Part shown: one piece after another, positions 33,544 through 41,662 of the stretch
How positions within the stretch are numbered: the stretch's first letter is position 1
Layout: each line of letters opens with the position of its first letter
The notes under the pieces: generated by a model
What the model was told of the DNA's origin: nothing
The model's input: only the letters and a program-made list of their open reading frames with translations
The model's database searches: none
NCBI GenBank assembly: GCA_003600225.1
Contig: QZFT01000014.1
Location: 62,001 to 126,000, forward strand
Source of the DNA: Pseudonocardiaceae bacterium YIM PH 21723
GTDB lineage: Bacteria; Actinomycetota; Actinomycetes; Mycobacteriales; Pseudonocardiaceae
Length of the DNA stretch: 64,000 nt
Direction: 5' to 3'
Position numbers and translations under genes: made by a program

Positions 33544-34155
33544 CTACCGCGGGAGGCCCAGGTAACCGGTGAGCATCGCGACGAGCTCGTTCTCCAGGCG
33601 GGTGGTGTCGATGGCACCGGCCGTCAGCGGGTGCACTGTCTGCTCCACAGTGGACACGACGAGCCGGGCGGCGATCTCCCTGTCCCGCACCCGTATCCCG
33701 GGATGGCGGTCCAGCAGCTCCCGCATGGCGCCGATGACCTCCCGCTGGTGCCTGGTGACCTGCTCCAGCAGTTCGGCGGTGCGCGGCGCCTGTTCCAGCA
33801 TGATCCGCAGCAGCCGGGGATCGTCCAGGTGGTTCTCGATCACCGCGCGCACGAAGGCCCGGACGATGTCCTCCAGGGGTGTCCGCGGATCGGCGCGGAG
33901 GGCCGCGGTCGCCCTGTCGCCGTCCAGGTGCCGGCTCAGCAGCTCGGCCAGGATCGCGTCCTTGTTCGGGTAGTACTGGTACAGCGAGCCGATCGAGATC
34001 CGGGCCTGCTCGGCGATCCGGTTCGTGGTCCCGGCGGCGTACCCGTGTTCGGCGAAAATGTGAGCAGCGGCGGTGAGGATGCGTTGCCGGGTCAGCTCGG
34101 CGCGGACCTGGCGCGGCTGTTTACGTGGCTGGAAACGCTGCCGCTCCGCTGTCAT
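33544..34155 (-). CDS. TetR-family transcriptional regulator
   Basis: A 203-residue regulator. The N-terminal HTH domain reads RILTAAAHIFAEHGYAAGTTNRIAEQARISIGSLYQYYPNKD, typical of TetR; the C-terminal all-helical part would bind the ligand. ATG 34155 precedes a basic arm (QPRKQPRQVR). Divergent from the flavin-binding protein at 34212, whose expression it probably controls; a TAATT/AATTA dyad lies between them. The 3' end shares GGGGCGCCTTCTCCT with the proS terminator. Confidence 0.9.
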   Translation of the reverse strand: MTAERQRFQPRKQPRQVRAELTRQRILTAAAHIFAEHGYAAGTTNRIAEQARISIGSLYQYYPNKDAILAELLSRHLDGDRATAALRADPRTPLEDIVRAFVRAVIENHLDDPRLLRIMLEQAPRTAELLEQVTRHQREVIGAMRELLDRHPGIRVRDREIAARLVVSTVEQTVHPLTAGAIDTTRLENELVAMLTGYLGLPR

Positions 34156-34191
34156 GAGACCCCCGGTGAAAGCGAGTAGTCCAGAACCGAG

Positions 34192-34207
34192 TAATTGCTC
34201 ATAATTA
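34192..34207. promoter_or_regulatory. Candidate TetR operator dyad
   Basis: TAATT-GCTCAT-AATTA at 34192-34207, in an AT-rich patch between the divergent TetR and flavin-binding genes; it overlaps the likely promoter of the latter. Seen by eye only. Confidence 0.4.
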
Positions 34208-34211
34208 TGCC

Positions 34212-34847
34212 ATGACCAGCGTAAACGCCCCACGACGGATTTCCTTCGCCGAGGTCCGTGCCCGGCTGGGGGAGCCGGGCGACCTCATCCGGGCCAAGGT
34301 GTACGGCCGGATCGATCGGCACGCTCGGCGGTTCATCGAGCACTCGCCGTTCCTGACCATGGCCACCGCCGACGCCACCGGCCTGCCCGATTGCTCACCG
34401 CGTGGCGACCAACCGGGATTCGTCATGGTGCTCGACGAGCGCACGCTGGCCATCCCCGACCGGCCGGGCAACAAGCTCGCCGACTCGTTCCACAACCTCG
34501 CCGAGAACGACGGGATCGGGCTGATGTTCGTGGTCCCCGGCTCGCGGGAGGTGCTGCGGGTCAACGGCCGGGCGTATGCCACCGACGAGCCGGAGGTGCT
34601 CGCCCGGATGACCGTCAAGGGGAAGGTCCCGCAGCTGGCGATCATCGTGGACGTGGCGGAGGCCTTCTTCCACTGTGGCCGCGCGATGCTCCGGTCCCGG
34701 CTCTGGGATCCGGCGAGTCAGGACCTGGCCGCCGAGTTGTCGTCGATGAGTGAAATCGTCGTCGATATGGCCGGTCGGCTGGGAGTGGAGGTCGATCGGG
34801 CCGCCTTGGACGCGAACCGCGAAGCCGCCTATCGGGAGTTGTACTGA
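34212..34847 (+). CDS. Pyridoxamine 5'-phosphate oxidase-family flavin-binding protein
   Basis: A 211-residue split-barrel protein. Typical of the MSMEG_1061-like PPOX group are FLTMATADATGLPDCSPRGDQPGFV, IPDRPGNKLADSFHNLAEND and MFVVPGSREVLRVNGRA. Members bind FMN or F420, and some are probably oxidoreductases of unknown substrate. Divergent from and likely regulated by the TetR gene. Followed by a terminator shared with the convergent protease. Confidence 0.85.
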   Translation: MTSVNAPRRISFAEVRARLGEPGDLIRAKVYGRIDRHARRFIEHSPFLTMATADATGLPDCSPRGDQPGFVMVLDERTLAIPDRPGNKLADSFHNLAENDGIGLMFVVPGSREVLRVNGRAYATDEPEVLARMTVKGKVPQLAIIVDVAEAFFHCGRAMLRSRLWDPASQDLAAELSSMSEIVVDMAGRLGVEVDRAALDANREAAYRELY

Positions 34848-34882
34848 CGGGCGCCCTCCGAGGAACCGGAGGACGCCCGTCG
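34847..34882. terminator. Bidirectional terminator hairpin
   Basis: 15-bp arms (GACGGGCGCCCTCCG and near-complement, one mismatch) beginning at the stop of the flavin-binding gene and ending 6 bases before the stop of the convergent protease gene. Confidence 0.8.
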
Positions 34883-34888
34883 CCGGGC

Positions 34889-35578
34889 TTACACGCCCGC
34901 GGTGCTGCGGATCCAGGCGCGGTCGTGCGTCACGCTGGCGTAATTCTGGGTCTTCGCGGTGCAGGTGGCGGTGGACGCCACGCCCACCACCTTGCCCTGG
35001 AACATCTGCGGGCCGCCCGAGTCGCCCTTCCAGGCGTGTCCGTTGATGCCGGTGGAGTTGATCAGTCCGCTTCCGCTGATCGAGTCCACCCGCACCGTGG
35101 CGGTCTTCAGCTGCGGGGACGCCGTGCCCTCACAGGCGGTCCGGCCCCAGCCGTAGATGTCGTTGGTGGAGCCCACCGCCGGGTCGGCGTTCGCCAGTCC
35201 GATGGCCGAGGTGCCCGCGGAGCTGCTCAGTTCCAGCAGGGCCAGATCCGCGCCGCTCGGCGGGGTCACGGACCGGGCGACGGTGATCTGCTTGCCCTGG
35301 GCCTGGTTGACGTTGCCCACCCGGACGATCTGGTTGCTGCCCAGGCAGTGCTTGGCGGTCAGTACCCACTTGTCGGCGATGACACTGCCGGAGCAGTTCC
35401 CGCCGGCCGAGGACACGAAGGCCGCCCACGGCGCGGAGGACACCGTCGTTCCGCCGATGATGGGCTTGGGGCCGGCGACGGTCTCGATCTCGGTCGAGGT
35501 GCCGTCCAGGGAAGCCACACCGATCAATGCCAGGGTTGCGGCGGTGACCATTACGGCGATTTTCTTGCAGGGAAACAT
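34889..35578 (-). CDS. Small secreted S1 protease, copy A
   Basis: A 229-residue chymotrypsin-fold protease. A signal peptide is followed by GPKP-IIGG, then LTAKHC (His), ADLALLEL (Asp) and KGDSGGP (Ser). It lacks the Asp that gives trypsin specificity and the Cys just before the active Ser (HAWKGDSGGP instead of DSCQGDSGGP), so cleavage preference should differ from the five trypsin-like proteases at 2.6-10 kb. ATG 35578 with GGAG upstream. Immediately downstream of a near-copy; tandem duplication. Confidence 0.9.
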   Translation of the reverse strand: MFPCKKIAVMVTAATLALIGVASLDGTSTEIETVAGPKPIIGGTTVSSAPWAAFVSSAGGNCSGSVIADKWVLTAKHCLGSNQIVRVGNVNQAQGKQITVARSVTPPSGADLALLELSSSAGTSAIGLANADPAVGSTNDIYGWGRTACEGTASPQLKTATVRVDSISGSGLINSTGINGHAWKGDSGGPQMFQGKVVGVASTATCTAKTQNYASVTHDRAWIRSTAGV

Positions 35579-35626
35579 GGACGTACTCCTTACGGAATAA
35601 GCCGGGAAGTAATGGGGGAAGAGGCT

Positions 35627-36331
35627 TTACACGCCCGCGGTGCTGCGGATCCAGGCGCGGGACTTGGCCACGCTGCCGTAGTTCTGGTGGTTGCCGCAGT
35701 CCGCGGTGGACGCGACGCCGACGATCTTGCCCTGGTACATCTGCGGGCCGCCGGAGTCACCCTTCCACGCGTAGCCGTTGACGCCGGTCGAGCTGATCGC
35801 CGAGCCGCCGTAGGCGTCCTGGCCGTTCACCGTGTCGACCCGCACCGAGGCGGTCTTCATCTGGTCCGGGCCGGTGCCCTCACAGCTGGTGCGGCCCCAG
35901 CCGTAGATGTCGTTGGTGGAGCCGACCGGCGGGTCGGTGTCGGTCAGGCCCACCGAGGAGGTGCCCGCGGAGCCGCTCAGCTCCAGCAACGCCAGGTCGG
36001 CGCCGCTCGGCGGGGTGACCGACCGGGTCACCGTGATCTGCTTGCCCAGCGACTTCTTGGCGTTGCCGACGCGCACGTTGATCGAGCTGCCCAGGCAGTG
36101 CTTGGCGGTGAGCACCCACTTGTCGGCGATCACGGCGCCGGAGCAGTTGAACGAGCTGCCGAGGTAGACGGCCGCCGCCCAGGGAGCCGAGGAGACGTTG
36201 GTGCCGCCCACGATGGGCTTGGGGCCGGCGACGGTCTCGATCTCGGTCGAGGTCCCGTCCAGGGTGGCGACACCGACCAGGGCCAGGGTCGCGGCGGCCA
36301 CCATCACGGCGATTTTTTTGCAGGGGAACAC
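35627..36331 (-). CDS. Small secreted S1 protease, copy B
   Basis: A 234-residue paralogue of copy A with the same signal peptide start (FPCKKIAVMV), the junction GPKP-IVGG, LTAKHC, ADLALLEL and KGDSGGP. It starts with GTG where copy A has ATG, and both share the 22 bases upstream that include the ribosome binding site (ACGTACTCCTTACGGAATAA on the plus strand). The insertion SGQDAYGG-like loop (NGQDAYGGSAIS) is the main length difference. Probably the ancestral promoter-proximal copy of the pair. Confidence 0.9.
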   Translation of the reverse strand: MFPCKKIAVMVAAATLALVGVATLDGTSTEIETVAGPKPIVGGTNVSSAPWAAAVYLGSSFNCSGAVIADKWVLTAKHCLGSSINVRVGNAKKSLGKQITVTRSVTPPSGADLALLELSGSAGTSSVGLTDTDPPVGSTNDIYGWGRTSCEGTGPDQMKTASVRVDTVNGQDAYGGSAISSTGVNGYAWKGDSGGPQMYQGKIVGVASTADCGNHQNYGSVAKSRAWIRSTAGV

Positions 36332-36459
36332 GGACGTACTCCTTACGGAATAAGTCGAATATATGCAGGGATAGCTACGAATGCAGGGGTTTGCAGGGCT
36401 TATCGCAGCACGTCGAAGCTAACATGAAAGTACTGTGAAATACGACCCGATTCAACGAA

Positions 36460-37416
36460 TCAGTTGGCGCGCAAGGTCGAAATGATCGTCGCCACCTCGC
36501 TGGCAGCCGGCACCGGGGGAGCGTCGGGCCCGCCCGCGGTGTCCACACCGATGACGAACACCTTGTACAGCTCGGGCGTCTCCAGCACGACGGCGGTGAC
36601 CGTTCCCTTGGTGGCCAGGCACTTCCCGTCCGAAGCGGTGTCCACCGCGGCGCTCACCAGGGTGGCCGGGCCGCCGGACAGCGGGACCGTCGTGGGCGTG
36701 CCCAGTTGCGGGGCGGGACGGCCGGGGTTGCTGAAGATCGACGTCGTCCAGGCAGTGGCGAAGTCCTTGGCCACGGAGTCCGCGCTGCCCTTGGTGCGCA
36801 ACACGCTGGCGCCACCGAGGGCGCCGCGATCGAAGCTCTTGCCATCGCACTGATAACGCGAGCGGTTGGCGATGCCCACCAGGGGCTGGTTGCCCAGATC
36901 CTTCAGCAGGCTCTTGGCCTTGGCGTCGGCGAGCTTCCACTCCGGCGGCAGCTGGTAGGTCAGGCCGGCGGTCTGGTTGCGGATCTGGGTCCAGCCGGCG
37001 ATGTTCGGCGGCGGGCTGAAACTGGGATACGTCGGCACGGGCGGCGGCCCGGCCGGCGCGGACGGCTGCGGGGCGGGTGGCTCGTTCTGCGGGTTGCTCA
37101 TCCGGGCCACGGTGGTCGCGACGCCACCGATCACCATCACGCCGAACAGGGCGAGCATGACGACCATCGTGCGGCCAGGGCGCAAGGGGGCCGCGGTGAG
37201 GGTCTCCTGCCGGTGGCGTGCACCGGGACCACCGAACTGTTCCGGTTCCGGCCCCGCGGGCTGCGCGCTGTACCGGGGACCGGTCACGGCGCGACGGGCA
37301 GGGGCCGGGTGGTTGTCGCGGTAATACGACTCCCACCACTCATGGATGGGTTGCTGCCTCGGGACAACAGGGTGGTCCGTGTGGATGTCGTCCCGCGGCT
37401 CTACGGGCGAAGTCAC
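36460..37416 (-). CDS. Pro-rich single-pass membrane protein of unknown function
   Basis: About 318 residues. A polar, Pro/Arg-rich cytoplasmic N-terminus (about 75 residues) is followed by one membrane segment (MVVMLALFGVMVIGGVATTVA), a Pro-rich linker, and an extracellular domain of about 190 residues with two Cys (YQCDGK and GKCLATKG) that could form a disulphide. I do not recognise the domain. Its layout resembles the protein at 38993. GTG 37416 or a GTG at 37443 may be the start. Not linked to a clear operon. Confidence 0.7.
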   Translation of the reverse strand: MTSPVEPRDDIHTDHPVVPRQQPIHEWWESYYRDNHPAPARRAVTGPRYSAQPAGPEPEQFGGPGARHRQETLTAAPLRPGRTMVVMLALFGVMVIGGVATTVARMSNPQNEPPAPQPSAPAGPPPVPTYPSFSPPPNIAGWTQIRNQTAGLTYQLPPEWKLADAKAKSLLKDLGNQPLVGIANRSRYQCDGKSFDRGALGGASVLRTKGSADSVAKDFATAWTTSIFSNPGRPAPQLGTPTTVPLSGGPATLVSAAVDTASDGKCLATKGTVTAVVLETPELYKVFVIGVDTAGGPDAPPVPAASEVATIISTLRAN

Positions 37417-37467
37417 ATCTACGACCGTACAGCGAGTGACCAATCAGTCCAGAGATTCACGAACGGA

Positions 37468-38742
37468 TTACCCGTTTAGTCCAGTCGACTGAGGGATTCG
37501 CGCCACCGACATGCCGACGATGGTGACAATCAACGTGAGGGCCAATAGCCCGGAGACCGCCAGGGTGCCGCCCGTGTGCTCCAACAGCCAGGTGCCACCC
37601 AGCGGCATCCCCGCTCCGGCGACCACCGTCGCGCCCTGGTAGCCCAACGAGACGCCGGAGTACCGCACGTCGGTGCCGAAGATCTCCGCGAAGTAGGCCA
37701 CCTGGGCGCCGACCAGCAGGCCCTGGGCCATCAGGCCGACGGTCACGCCGAGGGTGACCAGCACCAGTTGCCGGCTGTCCACCAACGGGAAGAAGACGAA
37801 TCCCCAGACCAGCGCGACCAGCGCGGCGGCCACCGCCACCGGCCTGCGGCCGAGCCGGTCGGACAACGCGCCACCGCCCACCGTCGCGGCCACCTGGAAG
37901 AGCGAGCCGATGGTCACCGCGGTCGCGGTCAGCGGCCTGGGCAGGCCGATGTGGTCGGCGTACACCAGCAGGAAGATGGTGAACATGTAGAACGAGGCGT
38001 TCTCACCGATCCGGGCGAAGAACACGGCCAGCAGCGGACGCGGGTGCTCCCGCAGAACGGTCAGGATCGGTGCCCGTTCCGTCCCGTGCTTCTGCTGCGT
38101 CCGGACGAACAGCGGCGACTCGGCGACCCGCAGCCGTACCCAGAGGCCGACGACGACCAGCAGGATCGAGGCCAGGAACGGCAGCCGCCAGCCCCACTCG
38201 CCATAGGCCGCCGGGCCCAGTTGGTACGCCGCCAGGGCGGTCGCCGCCGTGGCGAGGAGATTGCCGAGCCCGCCACCGGTCTGCGGCCAGGCCGTCCAGA
38301 AGCCACGGCTCTCGGCGGGGGCGTGTTCCGCGGCCAGCAGCACCGCGCCGCCGAACTCACCGCCCAGCGCGAACCCCTGAATCAGCCGCAACACGATCAG
38401 CAGCGTCGGGGCCAGCGCGCCGATCTGCGCGTAGCCGGGCAGCAGGCCGATGCCCACCGAGGACAGGCCCATCAACATCAGGCTGATCACCAGCAGGCGT
38501 TTGCGGCCGAACTTGTCCCCGAAGTGACCGAAGACGATGCCGCCCAGCGGCCGGGCGACGAAGCCCACCGCGTAGGTGCCCAGCGCCGCCAGCACGCCGA
38601 GCAGGCCCTGCGCGTGCGGGAAGAACACCTTCGGGAACACGGTCGCCGCGGCGGCTCCGTAGAGGAAGAAGTCGTAGAACTCGACCGTGGTGCCGATCAC
38701 GCCGGCCGAGACGACGCGGGCGAGCCCGCTGGAGTTGCGCAC
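37468..38742 (-). CDS. MFS transporter, metabolite:H+ symporter (MHS) family
   Basis: A 424-residue permease with 12 predicted membrane segments. The N-terminus (GTTVEFYDFFLYGAAAATVFPKVFFP) and the loop HFGDKFGRKRLLVISLMLMG are typical of the MHS group (ProP, ShiA, KgtP-like), which take up osmolytes or organic acids with protons. A second family loop is SDRLGRRPV. GTG start. The protein at 36460 lies 52 bases downstream on the same strand. Substrate not predictable from sequence. Confidence 0.9.
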   Translation of the reverse strand: MRNSSGLARVVSAGVIGTTVEFYDFFLYGAAAATVFPKVFFPHAQGLLGVLAALGTYAVGFVARPLGGIVFGHFGDKFGRKRLLVISLMLMGLSSVGIGLLPGYAQIGALAPTLLIVLRLIQGFALGGEFGGAVLLAAEHAPAESRGFWTAWPQTGGGLGNLLATAATALAAYQLGPAAYGEWGWRLPFLASILLVVVGLWVRLRVAESPLFVRTQQKHGTERAPILTVLREHPRPLLAVFFARIGENASFYMFTIFLLVYADHIGLPRPLTATAVTIGSLFQVAATVGGGALSDRLGRRPVAVAAALVALVWGFVFFPLVDSRQLVLVTLGVTVGLMAQGLLVGAQVAYFAEIFGTDVRYSGVSLGYQGATVVAGAGMPLGGTWLLEHTGGTLAVSGLLALTLIVTIVGMSVARIPQSTGLNG

Positions 38743-38992
38743 CCGCAGACCTTGTAGGCCGCATAGCGAGAGGTCAAGTCGATAATCCCCAGGTCACGTG
38801 GGTGAGGTGCCTCACGCCGGATGACCTGGTCACGAGTGCCGGATGCCTGCCGGGCTGGGACGAATGCACTGATCCCGGAAGCAATAACCCGTGGTCCGAA
38901 TGGGCTAGGCGACCAGGCGAACGCACCTGCTGTCCCCGAAGCGTGCAGCCGGCGAGCGGCCCTCGTGCGCCGAACGCGTTATTGTTCGCCGT

Positions 38993-39751
38993 ATGTCGGA
39001 TCCCCGGCGTCCCGACCAGTGGCAGACGCAACCAGGACCGGCGGTACCCGGGCAGTATCCGGGCACCGCCCATTTCGACGCGCCTCAGGGACATCAGCCG
39101 GCGCCCATGCACTACGGCCAGGCGCCGCTGTTCCCGCCGGCGAACCAGGGCCTGCCGCCGCGGCCCGCGTCGAACAAGCCGACGGCACTGCAGTACGTGG
39201 CCTGGGGGCTGGGCCTGCTCGCGGTGATGGTCGTCTCCGGCGGGCTGTGGCTGGCACTGTCCTCCGGTGACGCCCCCTCCGGGACTTCACCGGACAAGAC
39301 CTCCACGGAGCTGGTGGCCGACGGCTTTACCTTCGAACGTGGTCCGGAGGCATCGGACACCGATTGCGCCGCGCACTCGTACGACAAGGTGGTCACCTTC
39401 TTCAAGACCACGCCCTGCGTGAAGCTGGACCGCGCGCTGTACACCACGACCACCGCCGACGGCCGGAAGGTGGTGACCGCGCTGGCGGTCGTGCACCTCG
39501 GCTCGGAGGCGCAGGTCACCCAGCTCAAGCGGCTCACCGACGCGGACTCCACCGGAAACGTGAACGACCTGCTGCGCGAAGGCCAGCGGGTATCCGGCGG
39601 CCCGGCTTCGCTCGGCCGGAACGCGGCCTACAAGTCGGCTGCCAAGGGCAGTGTGCTGGTGATCGCCGAGTCGGGTTACTTCGACGGGAAGAACGATCTG
39701 GAGAGCCTGCGGAAGGTCAGCGAGGCCCTCGTCGGCGCCGCCCGCGTCTGA
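38993..39751 (+). CDS. Pro-rich single-pass membrane protein of unknown function
   Basis: A 252-residue protein. A Pro/Gln-rich cytoplasmic N-terminus (about 65 residues) is followed by one membrane segment (YVAWGLGLLAVMVVSGGLWLAL) and an extracellular domain with two Cys (DTDCAAHS and TTPCVKLD). No family recognised. The same plan is found in the minus-strand protein at 36460, but sequence likeness is weak. The 250 bases upstream, back to the MFS gene, show no site I can name. Confidence 0.68.
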   Translation: MSDPRRPDQWQTQPGPAVPGQYPGTAHFDAPQGHQPAPMHYGQAPLFPPANQGLPPRPASNKPTALQYVAWGLGLLAVMVVSGGLWLALSSGDAPSGTSPDKTSTELVADGFTFERGPEASDTDCAAHSYDKVVTFFKTTPCVKLDRALYTTTTADGRKVVTALAVVHLGSEAQVTQLKRLTDADSTGNVNDLLREGQRVSGGPASLGRNAAYKSAAKGSVLVIAESGYFDGKNDLESLRKVSEALVGAARV

Positions 39752-39825
39752 CGCCCACGCCGACCGTGTAGCGGGAGCCGGGCTCGGAATCCCACGATGC
39801 GGCTGTCCATTGTAGACAGTAAGTA

Positions 39826-39904
39826 CCTGAAGGACGCCACTGTTTACCTGAGGTAAACGAAGGACGCCTTCAGTGCGCTCAAGTAAACGATGGCGTCCTT
39901 CAGG
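39826..39904. repeat. 30-nt period hairpin array of a second sequence type
   Basis: Units GAAGGACGCCACTGTTTACC + TGAGGTAAAC (39829-39858) and GAAGGACGCCTTCAGTGCGC + TCAAGTAAAC (39859-39888) are each exactly 30 bases, then a closing inverted GATGGCGTCCTTCAGG. The inner hairpin is GTTTACC-TGA-GGTAAAC in unit 1. Same architecture as the GAGGGTGCCC arrays but a different sequence; AGTGCGCTCAA in unit 2 is shared with them. Lies between convergent genes. Confidence 0.8.
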
Positions 39905-39930
39905 TCCCCCGCGGAAGCGGCCCATCCCCA

Positions 39931-40020
39931 CCAGACAGGCGTGCCCCCACCCGACACGCAGGCAGCAAAGACGCGGCCCCCAGCCCGTCTCCTCCTCCAA
40001 AGCCCTCTTTCGCCAACAGC
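39931..40020 (-). repeat. Oriented intergenic element B, copy 4
   Basis: The minus-strand reading includes GGCTTTGGAGGAGGAGACGG and GGGGGCACGCC. It begins about 15 bases past the stop of the minus-strand DUF4439 gene, in the gene's orientation. Confidence 0.8.
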
Positions 40021-40035
40021 CAGACGCGACAGAAC

Positions 40036-40512
40036 TCAGCCCGTAGGCGTCCCTGGCAGCGCCTCCGCCGCCGGCGTGACCCCCGCGGCGATCCGCCACC
40101 GGGTGCCCCGCGTCGCCGAGTCCGTCAGCGCCGCCAACGCAGGTGCCCGCAGCCCGGAACCCGGCTCCGTCCGCTCCAGCACCGCTCGCCAGGCGGCGGC
40201 CGTCGCCGACTCCATGGTGACCACCAGCGCCAGCGCGCTCTTCGCGTCGGTCACCGGCTTCGGCGGCTGATAGGAGGCCTGCGCCGGTACCGGCTGCCCG
40301 CCGGACCGCCGGATCATCGCGGCCGCCAGTTCGCGCCGGTCGTCGTGCGCAGCCCGGCCCTTGCCCAGCGCCGACGCGTAGTCGCCGCCGAGGAACGCGC
40401 TGACCAGGCCGTAGCTCCAGGACGCCGCGTGCTCGGCCGCGAGGGCCTGCTGGACCGCGTCGACCGCCGGACCGGCCGGAACCGGAACCTGGGACGAGGA
40501 TGGCGATGTCAT
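40036..40512 (-). CDS. DUF4439 ferritin-like-domain protein
   Basis: A 158-residue, Ala-rich helical protein. AVQQALAAEHAASWSYGLVSAFL and AAHDDRRELAAAMI supply Glu/His residues in the pattern of ferritin-like four-helix bundles as described for DUF4439; metal binding is not shown. It overlaps the upstream lipoprotein gene by 4 bases. The pair sits just before rimP on the other strand, the place of Rv2843 and Rv2844 in M. tuberculosis. Function unknown. Confidence 0.82.
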   Translation of the reverse strand: MTSPSSSQVPVPAGPAVDAVQQALAAEHAASWSYGLVSAFLGGDYASALGKGRAAHDDRRELAAAMIRRSGGQPVPAQASYQPPKPVTDAKSALALVVTMESATAAAWRAVLERTEPGSGLRAPALAALTDSATRGTRWRIAAGVTPAAEALPGTPTG

Positions 40513-40991
40513 GCGAGTACCTCCCGCAGCGCCGCGCAGGAGGCGGCGATCGATCCGACCAGGCCCGCGCGGTACGCGGGCACCGAGGCCGCCAGGTCGG
40601 CGGCCTGCTTCTCGCTCGACTTCAGCGCGTCGATCAACAGGCTCAACGCCGCCGCCTGATCGGGTGGAACGGGCGCGACGCTCGGCGCCGGCCCGGTACT
40701 CGGCCGGTCGGTGCGGCCGTTCGCGCGGCGGACCTCCTCGGTCAGCGCCAGCTCGTGCTTCTCCCGCGCCTGCCGGATGTCGCTCAGCTTGGCGGACAGG
40801 GTCGGATGCGCGGCCGCCACGTCCTTCACCAGGCGCACGTCACCCTGCGCGCGGCTGGACATGCCCAGCAGTGGATCGGGGCCCTCGTCGCCGAACGGAT
40901 CACATCCGGTCAGCGCCACAGTGGTCCCGAGTGCACAGATGGTCAGGAAGCCTCGCCTGGTCGGCTCGCCGAATTGCGGGAAAACGGTCAC
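40509..40991 (-). CDS. Tat-exported lipoprotein, DUF4439 partner
   Basis: A 160-residue protein. The N-terminus has a twin-arginine motif (PTRRGFLTI) and a lipobox (VALTGC), so it should be exported folded and lipid-anchored outside the membrane. The rest is helical, with AREKHELALTEEVRR and a Pro-rich stretch. No catalytic motif. It overlaps the DUF4439 gene by 4 bases (ATGA), so the two are translationally coupled and may form a complex. Confidence 0.8.
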   Translation of the reverse strand: MTVFPQFGEPTRRGFLTICALGTTVALTGCDPFGDEGPDPLLGMSSRAQGDVRLVKDVAAAHPTLSAKLSDIRQAREKHELALTEEVRRANGRTDRPSTGPAPSVAPVPPDQAAALSLLIDALKSSEKQAADLAASVPAYRAGLVGSIAASCAALREVLA

Positions 40992-41128
40992 GGTATGTCA
41001 TCCTGCCAGGAGGCACGATCCGCCAACGGACTAGTGCCGGTGCGCTCCTGCGCGCACCCCGTAGGACAATGGCGTTGTAGAACAATTGACCGTGACAACA
41101 GAACCCGACAACAGGAACAGGAGCCGCA

Positions 41129-41662
41129 GTGTCCACTCCGGCGCGTGGAGAACCAGGGCAACTCGCCCATGAGCTGGAACCGACGGTGCGCGCTGCCGCC
41201 GCGGACGCCGGATTCGATCTTGACTCCCTCGATGTCCAGGCCGCAGGCCGCCGCAAGGTCGTGCGCGTGGTGCTGGATTCCGATGACGGTGTCGATCTGG
41301 ACGAGATGGCTCAGGCCAGCCGGGCGATCAGCGAGGTCCTCGAAGAAGCCGACGAGATCCTGGGCGGTCCGTACACCCTGGAGGTCACGTCTCCCGGTGT
41401 GGATCGCCCACTGACCCAGCCCCGGCACTGGCGGCGGGCCCATCTTCGTCAGGTGCGCATCACCCCCGCCGAGGGCAAGGAGTACCTGGCCCGGGTGGGG
41501 ACGGCCGACGAGACCGGGGCGACCGTGCTCGTGGGTAAGGAACTGCGCCGCCTGGAGTTCGACCAGGTGAGCAAAGCGGTGGTCGAGGTCGAGTTCAAGC
41601 AGCCACCCGCAGAAGAACTGAAAGCACTGGCCGGAAACGGAACCGAGGAGGGGACGGCATGA
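41129..41662 (+). CDS. rimP: Ribosome maturation factor RimP
   Basis: A 177-residue RimP, needed for 30S subunit assembly. Family pattern: [46 protein letters not shown] and [24 protein letters not shown] start with AGGAGCCG upstream. It starts the conserved rimP-nusA-ylxR-infB block and overlaps nusA by 4 bases. Divergent from the DUF4439 pair across 137 bases. Confidence 0.94.
   Translation: MSTPARGEPGQLAHELEPTVRAAAADAGFDLDSLDVQAAGRRKVVRVVLDSDDGVDLDEMAQASRAISEVLEEADEILGGPYTLEVTSPGVDRPLTQPRHWRRAHLRQVRITPAEGKEYLARVGTADETGATVLVGKELRRLEFDQVSKAVVEVEFKQPPAEELKALAGNGTEEGTA

Noticed and set aside
33056-33545. Insertion sequence
   Set aside because: No transposase fragment is present; direct and inverted repeats alone do not show a transposon.
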